A stretch of DNA of 64,000 nt from Toxorhynchites rutilus septentrionalis. Taxonomy: Eukaryota; Arthropoda; Insecta; Diptera; Culicidae. The stretch is taken from assembly GCF_029784135.1 (NCBI RefSeq), contig NC_073744.1, positions 11,161,429-11,225,428 on the forward strand. Direction: 5' to 3'. Shown piece after piece: positions 13,801 through 25,800 of this stretch. Under the pieces are notes generated by a model. It was not told where the DNA came from. It saw only the letters and a program-made list of their open reading frames with translations, and did no database searches. Both the position numbers and the translations under genes were made by a program. Within the stretch, counting starts at the first letter, position 1. Each line of letters begins with the position of its first letter.

Positions 13801-16800
13801 TTTTGGAAGGGGAAGGGGAGATCTCAGAGGAAAGTAAGAAGTATTCAGAGTAATAAAAAACATAAAAAATAGTATATCACTTGCTACAATACGGTGAAAT
13901 TCTTATTTAATACAACTTATTGATTGTGTGACGTGACAACGCTTCGTGGAGACTGTTTATTCGCACAGAGCACGTTGTCACGTCACAAAATGCATGTCGT
14001 CAAAATGCATATTCTTGCGAGATTTTTGAAAAACTGTGTATACAGGAATCTACGTTCATATTTCATTGACAAATCATAGAACAAAGTTTATTTGTATGTT
14101 TTGAAACGGAACTGAAAATACAACATTAATGTTCAAGAGTCGGAACCCGCAAAAAGACAGGTGTTGTCTCGTCACAAAAGTATTGGGCTGGCAACAAGCG
14201 AATTCAACTGCAAAATATTCTCCAACTGAAGATTCTTGTAGGAAAATTTCTCAATTTCACTTTAAAATTGTTGATCATTTGGAAATCGTGTGATTTATAC
14301 ATGAAAACGAAAAAAAAACCTGTTTTTAGTGAGTCAAACCGTTGTCACGTCACGCTGGAATGGGTCAATAGTTTGAGCATCGCGCGCGTTGACAGGCATA
14401 GAAAACTGAGAATAAACATATGCAAAAGAGAACTAAATTTTCAAGAGAGAGTCCAGATTGTTCAGCTATCTGGACTTAAGAACGATCGCACAGCAGACCG
14501 TTATCGGGATTCTAGTAAAGCGGAAAGACTCTTGTAAATTCACGACTGATACGGACATAGGCATTGGATTCAATTTACGATCGGTCAAGGTTTTTTTCGG
14601 GTTGAAAATTTTCTTGACATGCCATCGACGAATCGCACTCACGTAATGCCTCAATTTGTTCATTTGAAAAAAATTTTATGCTTGTGACAAAACCAGTCCG
14701 TTTTCTTCTTATTTTTTATTATTATCTTGCATACTGGTTTAGTTCAATGATATAAACGAAAACTCAAATATTATCTTAGATAACTCGTCCAGCTCAAACC
14801 TTTGTAGCGGAATGAGGTGGGACCATCATTATTTTTAAAAACGTCGAAAATATGATCAAAGTTTGTTTACTTTTTTGAAGGCTCTAATTAAGCATACCTT
14901 TGTCAAATCAGGTATTCGAATGTTTCAAAACATATAAATAAAATTGTCTTTTTCATGATTTACAGTAGTTTTATAGTATATTTTTACGGAAACATATGTT
15001 TTAAGGGATTATAAAATACACTTTCTATTGGTGTCATTTGAGCTAACTTTTAATGATTTTTAACACCATATGACTATTTGGCTCGTATTCAGACCTTTTC
15101 TGGATTATAACACTTACAATTATTGTAAACATCATGCTTGCACACCATTTATATCATATTTACATTGCTAAACCTTTAAGTTAATGCATTTAGATGACCT
15201 TAATTCTGATCATGAGTTGCCCAATTCACTAATGTTGTTTTGTCCACATGATTTCTATGGCAACCGCTTGGCGCGCTGCAGTTTGTTTATTGTGTCCTTC
15301 GCGCATAGCAGAAATAAAGTTTCTTTATGTTGAGTGGCTTGAGGTGAACACTTTTAAAATGCCCAAGAAAATGCAATATTTTGAAGAAAGCCTAAATTAT
15401 GAAAGGATCAATATGATGACAGTAAACTCACGCAATGATAAATGCAACATCTTCTTGAGAATTCGAATGTTTTCATTCAAAAATGGTGATTTCTAAAACC
15501 GGAGAAACCATGATCGTTTTTTGGACAAATCATGATCAGAGGTGGTCAAACCGTGATCATAATTGCTCTTTGAGGAAAATCGTTAAAAAACATAAAAATT
15601 TTAATAATTTCAACGCCTTATGAGAGCTATTAGCAACTACAGACTTGGGGCTTTTCAACAAACCCAAACTCGTATCGATTATATGTGATTTTCATGAGGA
15701 AAAATCGATTTGCATTTACTAGTTGCGTAAAAACACCCCAAATTGGACAATCCTATAACAATTCCATGAAACCTTGTCAAACTTTGTCAAAACAGTTCCC
15801 ACCCAAAACCAACTCGAGTGTGCAGCGGATGCGACATGGTGGTACCCATACTACCAAGTAGGTCATGGTTTTCCTCGCGTCCAAATTGGTTGCCATAGTT
15901 GCTACATTTGACCCCACTGAAAGCGAACTGAGGACCGGACAGAGAAGCGATACAAAAATAAACCAGAAAAAAACAGAGGCATGTAATTTTCGTCTTGTTC
16001 TCTTACGGGGCGATTCCTTCGATGTCGAAATAGGTAAACCGGATGAGGACATAATCGAGCGGGTCACCATAGAAGAAGTAGTTGCAGCGAATATTTCTGT
16101 GTGTGTGTGTGAGTCGTTGTTGTTGTTGTTGTTATGGTCCAGTTCAGCGGCGGAAAAAAGAAAATAGAAGAGAAGAAGAAATCATTCCGCTTTCCCCACT
16201 TAGAATGCGACATTGCTGGTGACGGTCGTGAGGATGGCATCTGCTGAGAAAACAACTATGACGGAAAGTGACATTTGATGGGCATCGTGTTGTGGCTAAA
16301 AATATGGTTGCTTTCATTTCTACCTCTCTCCCCTTCGAGATTCGAAAGAAACGCAGAACAATGGCCGCGTGGTATTCGATTTAGTTCGGGTGACGACGTG
16401 TTTAGGAACTGAAGGTGAGATAGATAAATAAATAGTGATCTGACCTTGGGTAGGCACCGGGAAAATTTGGCGATTGGATCCAGCCCTGGTTGGAGGCATT
16501 CTTGAAGAAGTGGAAGGTGCATTCCGATTGGTTCGGTTGGTGTCCGGCAGAGATGCCAAAATCTAGCAAAATAATAATGACCATCAATTGTGCTGTCAGT
16601 TTCCAGTGGACAATCGCATAATTACTTGTCAGGAAGAAAAAATCCGCTGTGAATCCTTTGTTCTCGGTGTTGTTGAAGCTGCTACGGAACTCCAGCAGAA
16701 GCCGGGGTCCGTTGGAAAGGATGGGCTTGGGTAGCGTGTCCCCGCAGAGTGTCTCGACCACTTCATCTCTACCGTCCAGTTGAAAAAGCACCTGTGAAGT

Positions 16801-19800
16801 GGAGAAAATCATTAGCGAATAGATTAGGGCAATTTTTCCACCCCCTCGGCCGCAAGGATAACAATGCTGTCCGAGATCTGAGCAAACTGATTGCGATGAC
16901 AACTTGGAATAAGCTCTTAAAATGTATTATCCGGTACATTTTTTTTTCTCTCTCGCCAAGGATGGAATTGCAACATTATCATGGACGGGGCGACGCTCGT
17001 TCAGACTTCCATCTGGCACATCTCACTTCCCCCCACTTAGTGGATTATTGTGGAAATGTGACTGAATGTGTGGGGAGTGTAACTGTGATACCATTTTGCT
17101 GCAGCGCCACTGCAGCCGTATCGCTGCTGTTCGCAAATCATTTGAAAGTGGATCCGTGGGAGGAAAATGCAAATATTTGCCGTTGGAGATGTCGCTTTGT
17201 TGGCCTCCTGTGACGCTGACGCTCGGTGGGAGAGAAGTACCCGGGAGCTTATGTGGGGATCATTTCGATTTGAATTCCACGGAAAGAAGCACTTTACCAC
17301 GATTGCCGCGCGGGGAACGGGGAAGCAACAGGATTGTGAAAATTTCACCGTTTCATTCGTTTGGACTTTGGAGCGAAGCCACCATATGAGGGTTAACGAG
17401 GAGACGGTGCGCTCACGTACTCTACTATTAATGGAATCAGGATCGAGTGCCTTGGGTTCGGGATTGAGAGGTGTGAATTTTTCAAACCGCACTTGACTGG
17501 CGGGGTTCGGAATAGGCGCCTATCCACAAATGACAGGTATTATGTATGATACTTCAAGCAATGGTACTCGATGCGACCCTTATCGATCGCATTCTTCAAT
17601 TCACAGGATATTGTTCGTTTTTTTGCTGATTTTTTATCATTTGTGTCGGTTCGAGATTTGATGCTAGTTACACTTGGTATGTACAGTAAGTTGTTTAGGT
17701 CAGGATATATGATTTTGATTTGTTAGAACATATGACTGTATCAAATGTTTCTAGAATCTAGAATAATTCCATGGGTGGGGGCAAAGTTTTCTGCAGTTGA
17801 TCTGTTGTGTCTTGGACACAACCTCCTATATTTTTAGTACATGATGACAGATGGTTCTCAACTACGTTTCGGGTGTGAAGAATTCCGAAGTTATTGTAAA
17901 GGTATTCGGATCGGAACCGATGTTCTGTCTGGAACAAGATGTTGGAGAGACCAATGAGCAGACTGATGTGATGGATTATGTTCCTTGTTAATCTAAAAGA
18001 AGAGATGGGTGTGATGTCTGACCCCTCACCGTTAATAATAAGCATACCTGGAAAGGGATACGCTGGTTAGTATTGACAGCAGGAAGACGAAAGTGTGGGT
18101 AGGCGGTGACGGGCGGTGAGTGAATGGTGATAGATTCGGGAAGATAATAATGATTCACATGATCGTCACAATAGTCACGACGGTATCAAGTTCATCCAAA
18201 TAAATCTCCATCACGCAAAGGGTGCAAGCGCTGTACTTTGCAAGTGATTTATTCAAAGCAAACTGGATATTGCTTCCATCCAGGAGCCATGGACAAAAAA
18301 TGGAAAAATATTGAGAATTGAATCTAAATCATGTAAGTTGATATATGATGAAACACAGCAGTCCCCAAGATTTGCTATCCTTGTGAACGGAATATTTTCC
18401 AGAAGATGTAGACGAAGTGCCTCCTCCTGGTGTCGAAGCATTTCTGTAGAGATTTCAGAAAAAAAAGCATTTATCATCGGGTGCGACTCGAACGAACATT
18501 ATACGATATGGAACAGCACAGATATCAACACAAGAGGTGAGTATTTATTATAATATTTGGTAACCAACAATATAAATATTTGTAATGAAGGTGCCAACTG
18601 TACTTTCATGAGCTCCATACGGCAGGAAGTTTTGGATTTGACATTTTGCAGTAATACTGTCTCTGAAAACATTCTAATTTGCATGTTTCTGAAGCAATAT
18701 CGTTGTCCGATTACAAACACATCATGTTGGATTTTAGAGTGAATACTATTACTACAGAAACTTTCAGGGGGATTCCAGGAAATCAAACTGGGATCTTTAC
18801 CATTCCTAACTAGAAGTGGGGGGTTGCTTCCCGGAGAAATGTATTAACACGAGCGAGGAACTCGAAAAAACCTCTATTTAAGCCACAAACAGAATAATTC
18901 AAGCTTACAATAAGAGTTGCCCAGTCAAGGTTCGATCAGCAGCCAGGGATGTACCATGGTGGAATGCTAGGCTATAAAATCTAAGAAAACACGCTCGAAA
19001 AATGTTTAGTCGAGCAAAGCGTTCATCATAATGGGATGAATATAGGAAAGCACTCACTTTGTATAAAAAGGGGTCAGAAGATATAAACGTAAAAATTGGA
19101 GGCACACATGTGAAAATATTGAAAGTACTCAAGCCGTTGCAAGATTACAAAAAGTTTTGGCAAATAATCATTCTAATGGTTTAGGTACCCTCAAAAGGGA
19201 GGACGGAAGGGCCAGAATCGTTTAAGCAAGTTAGTCTTTCGTCATATATACTGAAATTAATGGAAAAACTAATTGATGACTATATCGATACGAAATATTT
19301 GGAATCGACTTCACTCAGTAAATTTCAATTTGCATACCCGTCGGGAAAATCAACTACAACAGCGTTTCATACACTAGTAACGATATTGGAGGAGCATTCG
19401 ACAATGCATCCCACAATTCAGTGATGAAACTGTTGTAAGTAGTCTTAAACATTTAACACGTTATTAAACACAAACGGGTGAACTTTTTTTGTCGTGTAAT
19501 CAGAGCACGCTTCGTGTACATGTCAAATAACGCGGTCATAAAGTTGTTTTCGAAATGTCGCGGATTGATTTGGAAACTAAAAATAAAATTCTGCACAATT
19601 GGCGCACCGACAAGGGTGTCACATACCACAAAATAGCAAAAAAAAACAAAGTTTGTCCAGAAAGTGTTAAACGAATCGTCGCAAAGTTCGGTAATGAGTG
19701 TTCTTTCGAGGATCTCAGCAGAAGTGGACGAACACCTGGAGTGCAGTGCAGTAACACCGAATTGGACCGAAAAGTTGTAAATTACATTCAGAAGAACAGG

Positions 19801-22800
19801 TCTGCATCTATTCGTAATTTGGCCAAGAAATTCAAAACCAGTGTTGGGATGATTCAGCGGATCAAACAGAGACATGGTTTAGAGGCCTAAGAAAAGCAAA
19901 AAACTGGCCAGACAAACACCGGAGCAGCAAGATCGCACTAAAACACGAGCTCGAAAGCTATATGCGCGTATTTTGAACAATCTCAACCAGTGCATTCTCA
20001 TGGATGACGAAACATACGTCAAAGAAGATTCCAGAACGTTGCCAGGACCTCAATTTTACACCAAGTTTATTGGAGAGAGTGTACCATTAGCGGATACGAC
20101 TGCGATGGAAAAATTCGGCCAAAAAGTGCTCGTTTGGCAAGCCATTTGCAGGTGTGACATGCGTTCGTCAACTTGTTTCACAAAAGGGCCTATAAATGCT
20201 CAAATTTATCTGGAAGAATGCTTCAAGAGGAGATTGCTTCCACTTTATAGAAAGCACGAGGTTCCTCCTCTATCCTGGCCGGATTTGGCATCTGCACATT
20301 ATGCCAATCCACTCTACAATGGTTTTTGGAAAACCTCAACCCACCTGAATGTCTCCAGCTGCCAATTTCAAGAAGAAGGGTACAGTGTCTAAAGATATGC
20401 CAGAGTTCAAGAAGATTTGGTTTGCAGCGTCCAGAAAGTGCACAAATACTACTGTGCAGAATTTGATGAGTGGAGTTAAATCTAAGGTGCGATCATTTTT
20501 TAGAAATCAACTATAAGCTTGCTTTTTTAGTTTATTGCTATGTAAACTTAATATTCCGTAATTAAATTCACTTTTGTAAACACTTTCTGACCGTTTCCAG
20601 TTTTATTTTGATGTTCGACTGAGACGATACACTCCTTAGAATGGAAGCTACAAAAAAGAGAAATAATGTGCGGTCAGGAAGGGTCCACAGTTACGGTAAA
20701 AACTGCGAAAGGATGCCTACAAGGAGAGGGGTTCTTTCACCTTTGTTGTGGTCATTGGTAGTAGATAACCTACTGTCACTTCTTGAAAGGAGAGGATTTG
20801 AAATCACAGGCTTTGCAGATGATATTGTGCTTGGGAGTGTACTCAACTACTTCAAGAGGTGGTTGGAAAAAGTACAGTGAGCCTATTATGGGTTCCTGGG
20901 CACTGACAAATTGAAGGTAAAGAAAAAGCAGTTTGTTGGCTGGATGTGGATCATCAAAACCATTCCTAGGACCAGAACCATTTTATAGAGCACCTGAATG
21001 TACGCTCAAAATCGAATTAAAGAGCAAAGATTGGAGACTCCTGGAAGATAGTACAGTAACCCGACAAGCTAAATCATTTATATCACCATGTTAAAAAGCA
21101 ACTGATAGACTTCTCAGTCTAATAAAATAGATTTATGCACTTGCAGTGGCCTAGTGACGGGGCATTGTCCAAGTAAATATCACCTAAAGAAATTAGTTAA
21201 ATTGGAACATGATACATGCCGCTTCTGTAGCCTAGAAACTGAAAGCTCGGTACTCTTATTATGGGGGTAGTACACTCTGGAAACTTGAAAAAATTTAAAA
21301 AAATATTTCTGACCTAAAATGTGCTCTGGGATGTCTACTTTAGTGCAGTTTTCGAGTACATCGTTAAAATTGTCCAATTTCAAAAGTTTATTGCTCAGTC
21401 ATTTCATGATGGATTGATGAAATTTTTGCCTCAATCGATTTCGGCACTCCATAACATTTTTTTTGACGTAGAACTACGTCTTTCAGGAAGGGTGCCATAT
21501 CAGAAAACAGTTTGTCACAGCGTCACAGCGAACAAATTCTGATACTTTGCACACCAATGGAATCGGAAATTCTCCAAGATTCGTTTGATATACTATACAG
21601 CACAATACACTAATGCCTAAACAGTTTAAATTAATGAAAACTGGAAGCATTCTCGTATTCCCATACATTTGTTCTGCCGATTTGTGTGCATTCCCGAACA
21701 GAGCTGTCAATAACGAGCAACTGATACACTAGTTTCTGCCCGTTTTCAACATATTTGGTTTAAATAAGCCATCCGCGATTTGAAGCCACACCACTTCTTG
21801 TTTGGTGGTCATCGAAGCAACATGGTTGCCGCAGAGCGTCGAGCGGGAGAGGATTGTTTTCTTGTCGGGTGAAGGAGGAGTATGGAATAGAGTTTGTTTC
21901 CACAAGGGCCCTTCTCGGGCTAGAGGCGGAAACCAAAAATAGAATAGAACGAAAACACAGATGCGAGTGAGCTAGCATAACACAACGAGCGGATATCATC
22001 CATGCCTAATGCTGATTTCACACACATACACACACAGATCGATACAAGGAGAGGAAGCCCTCTGCATCGAGGTGTACTACGACAAAGAAAAGCAGCATAC
22101 GAGAATTTTTTGGGCTAGTGCGGATATGGAAGAGTATCCAAAATTTTGGAATATAGATATACACCGCATTTATTTAGATAAACGTATAATTCATGAAAGT
22201 ATGTTTTCAAATTTCAGTAGGGTAACCTCACTGTTGCATGTTATGGGGTTCGATCACATCTCAAACGGAATTTAGAAGCAAAAGGGTTCATAGTTTGTGA
22301 TCGATATCTGAGTAGGAAGGAGAAAGTCTGATGCAAATTAAACCAAATAAACGAGTGCTGATAGCTTCCGACTCCACTCGACTCTTTCAAGTCGAGTCGA
22401 GTACCGAAGTAATAACAAATTAAATAGCTAAAAAGATATTATAAAAATTTCGATGCATTCTAAAATAATATCCGAAGTGATAAACAAGTGGATTGAATAA
22501 AATATTTCCGTAGTTCTACGTCGAAAACTACGGTCGTGTGCTAGATACAACTCATTACAATTTTTTTATAACTAACTAACTAACTAACTGAAACTAACCA
22601 TCGAACAATTGAAAAATCTCAACGCTTATCCTAACGAAAATACCCACTTCTGATAGGTCGAAACATGACGACACATGCGGCGGTTCCCTAACAGAGACAT
22701 CAAAACCAAGCTGCCTGGGGAAAATCGGCATTGCAAATACATGTAAGTAGGGGGAGCTTTTGTTCCCACCAAAATGTGTTCCCTAACAGAGACATCTTAG

Positions 22801-25800
22801 CCAAGGTGCTTGGGAGAAATCGGCATAGCAAATATATGCAAGTCAGTGGCATTTTTCTACTGCAAGTAAGGTGAGTGATACGATTAATTCTAGCAAAGTA
22901 AATTTAAAAAACTTTAATGTTGGTTGCTTCGTGAAATTTCATATCAATGACCGATCGTGTATTGTGAAAAATTTAGCACAAGTGCAAGTGTAAAGAATGT
23001 CGAAGAGAATGTCGGGAGTGAGAATTGAACTCATGACCCTTAGCGTGAGAGAGCACACGCTTTTTGTGTGTGATTGAATCGAGAGAAGGTGTGGTTTACG
23101 ATGGCAATTTGGAAGGCAAACTAGAGGGGAATGAACTCTCTGAGCTCGGAACTTTCGGCGACAGAGCAATAATCGATTGCGGGCGCATACAATATTGGAT
23201 ACGGAAATATCCTACTGATGGGGAAGAATAATCTTCTGAAGCTATCCTGTTAATTGCGATTGATTGAAAAATCACCAAACCAAATGTATTTGGTCACAGT
23301 GTTACATGGATAGAAAACATTCAAATAAACTCTTTCACATGAATGTATTTTTAAATTCCCAGAGGAACTGGCAGATTATTTTTCGGATCTTTCTCGATGC
23401 TGAATGGCATCCAAACGGAAAGAATTCCGCGCGTGTATGTGTGTGTAGCGGCTGCTTCGAGATCTTCCCGGGGAACCGTTTGTGGCATCATTCTCCTCCT
23501 GATGGATTCATGTCTGGCCTAAGGTGCACAAACAGGCTCTTGGTGACACCGTTCATCCGCGATAATCATGATAAACGAAGAGCTTCACCACAACAGCGAC
23601 AACATGCTCCAATCGCTGTTCAATTTGAACTGAGCTCGCTTATATACCGATTGGTGATTTCAATAGCCTGTTTTGAAAGCAATTTTAAGACTATTGAAAC
23701 AAGTTTTTGGATCAAAAAGTAACAAGTATAGAACGCGTAGACATTTTATCTTTCGAATGAAGTGTTTATCATACCATTTCGTTCAGTTGTTTAGGAGCTA
23801 TTAAAGCTCAAAATCTCGGTCTCCGGCGTAACGCTTTCGTTTTCGAAACTTTGATTTTATACCCCATTATAGAAATGAAAGACGTAGTCCTACGTCAAAA
23901 CATAAAAATTTGAATAATTTCAACACCTTATGGTAGTATTAGCAACTAGAGACTTGGGGCTTTTCAACAAACCGGTTGCGGCTATTCAACCAATTGATAC
24001 CAATATATTTTTTGTTTCCTAAGTAATATATACCTAATAAAACAGTGATATCAGATCACTCATAGGAATTTATTTTTTCGTTGAAAAAAATCGCGAAAAT
24101 TACAAAGTTTTTATGATGTTTATAGTGTACTAGCTGATCCGGTAAACTTCGTCCCGCCCAAAATTTATTTTTCGTAATCACATTCACGTTTTCTTACTAA
24201 GCGCACGTTCATGGGTCCAATTGCAGAACTGTTCATTGATTGATCTTCTAATCTACCCTTTAAAATTACCTTTTACTATAAAATTCCTAGTACTTCTACC
24301 AAAACTCAACATTATAATAACAGATTATTTTCAGACACAATTCTCGTTCAAGATTTTTCAACCACTTGCAAATAACATGTTTCTCCGCTACATGGAATAA
24401 ATGTTTGATACAGAAAATATGATAGAATAAAGACAGCCCTAAATCGGACAATTCCTTTCTCGAGTTTTGCTCTTACACATTCGGCGATCCATTTTTATTT
24501 ATATAGATATAAGAAGATCTAGGAGTGCGTTATATCGCATTGAAATCCATTTCGACTTCCGAACAAAGATCAATTTCGTTTGCGCAAGCATCAATTGGAC
24601 TAACAACGCCTGTCACTATGTAAGTGTAGAACATTTGCGAATTGAATTTTCCGAATTTTCCAATTTTCCTCTTTTCCTTCAGAGTATTCCGAAAAATTTC
24701 AATTGTCATGTTTGGTTGGAATATGTTTGGATGAAATATGTGTATTATTTTTACGGGACCCCCTCTCCATTCCAGAAGAGGGAGGAGTGTCACACCATCA
24801 TAGAAACATTTTTCGAACCCAAAAACCCTCACATCCCAAATTTGGCTCGATTTGCTTGGATAGTTCTCGAATTATGCAGAAATGTGTGTTTCATTTGTAT
24901 GATAGCCTCTCCTTAGAGAGAGTGGGAGAAGTGTCAAACCACCATAGAAATATTTATTGCCCCCTAAAACCTCCACCTGCCAAACTTGGCTCAATTTGTT
25001 TGATTCATTCTCGAGCTACGCAGAAAATTTGTGTTTCATTTGTATGGCAGACCCCCCCCCCCCCCTTAGAGAGGGGGGCGGAGAGTTTAACCACCATAGA
25101 ATCATTTATTGCACCCTAAAAACCTCAATATGCCCAATTGGGTTTCATTTGCTTGATTAATTGCCGAGTAATGTAGAAATTTGTGTTCAATTTGTATGGC
25201 AGCCCCCTCTTAACGAGGGGAGAGGGGTCTCAAACTATCACGAAAACCTTCCCCGGTCCCATAAACCCCTACATACCAATTTTCATGTTGATCGGTTCAG
25301 TAGTTTCCGAGTCCATAAAAATCAGACAGACAGACAGACAGACAGAAATCCATTTTTGTATATAGACTACCCCCTTATGTAATTGCGAAGCACTTTTTCA
25401 TAGAAGGCGCTTTTTTTATATTGGTTTAATGCAACCCTCAATGTTTGTATGTATCGGAGCAAACATCTTTTTCTATCAAACTGAACATCAGCTGCCATAC
25501 TAATGGGGCTGGGTGGGGCTGCCATACAAATGAAACACAAATTTCTGCATTACTCGAGAATTAATCAAGCAAATGAAACCAAATTTGGGATGCGAAGGTT
25601 TTAGGGTCACGAAACAAATTTCTATGGTGGTTCAACACTCCTCCCACCTTTCTAAGGGGGGTTGCCATAGAAATGGAACACGAATTTATGCATAACTCGA
25701 GAACTAATAAAGAAAATGGAACCAAATTTTGCATATGGAGGTTTATGGAGCAATGAATGTTTTTATGGTGGTTTGACACTCCTTTCACCTCTCTAAAGAG

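Noticed and set aside
16749..17496. Several open frames of 100-150 codons on both strands
   Set aside because: No recognisable domain, mutually overlapping, inside the large CUB-gene intron.
18253..18786. Minus-strand open frames in the LINE region
   Set aside because: The plus strand carries the recognisable endonuclease; these are shadows.
21906..21921. Histone stem-loop in the type c THF element
   Set aside because: GGCCCTTCTCGGGCT is one base short and lacks the ACCA flank; too weak to call beside the clear examples.
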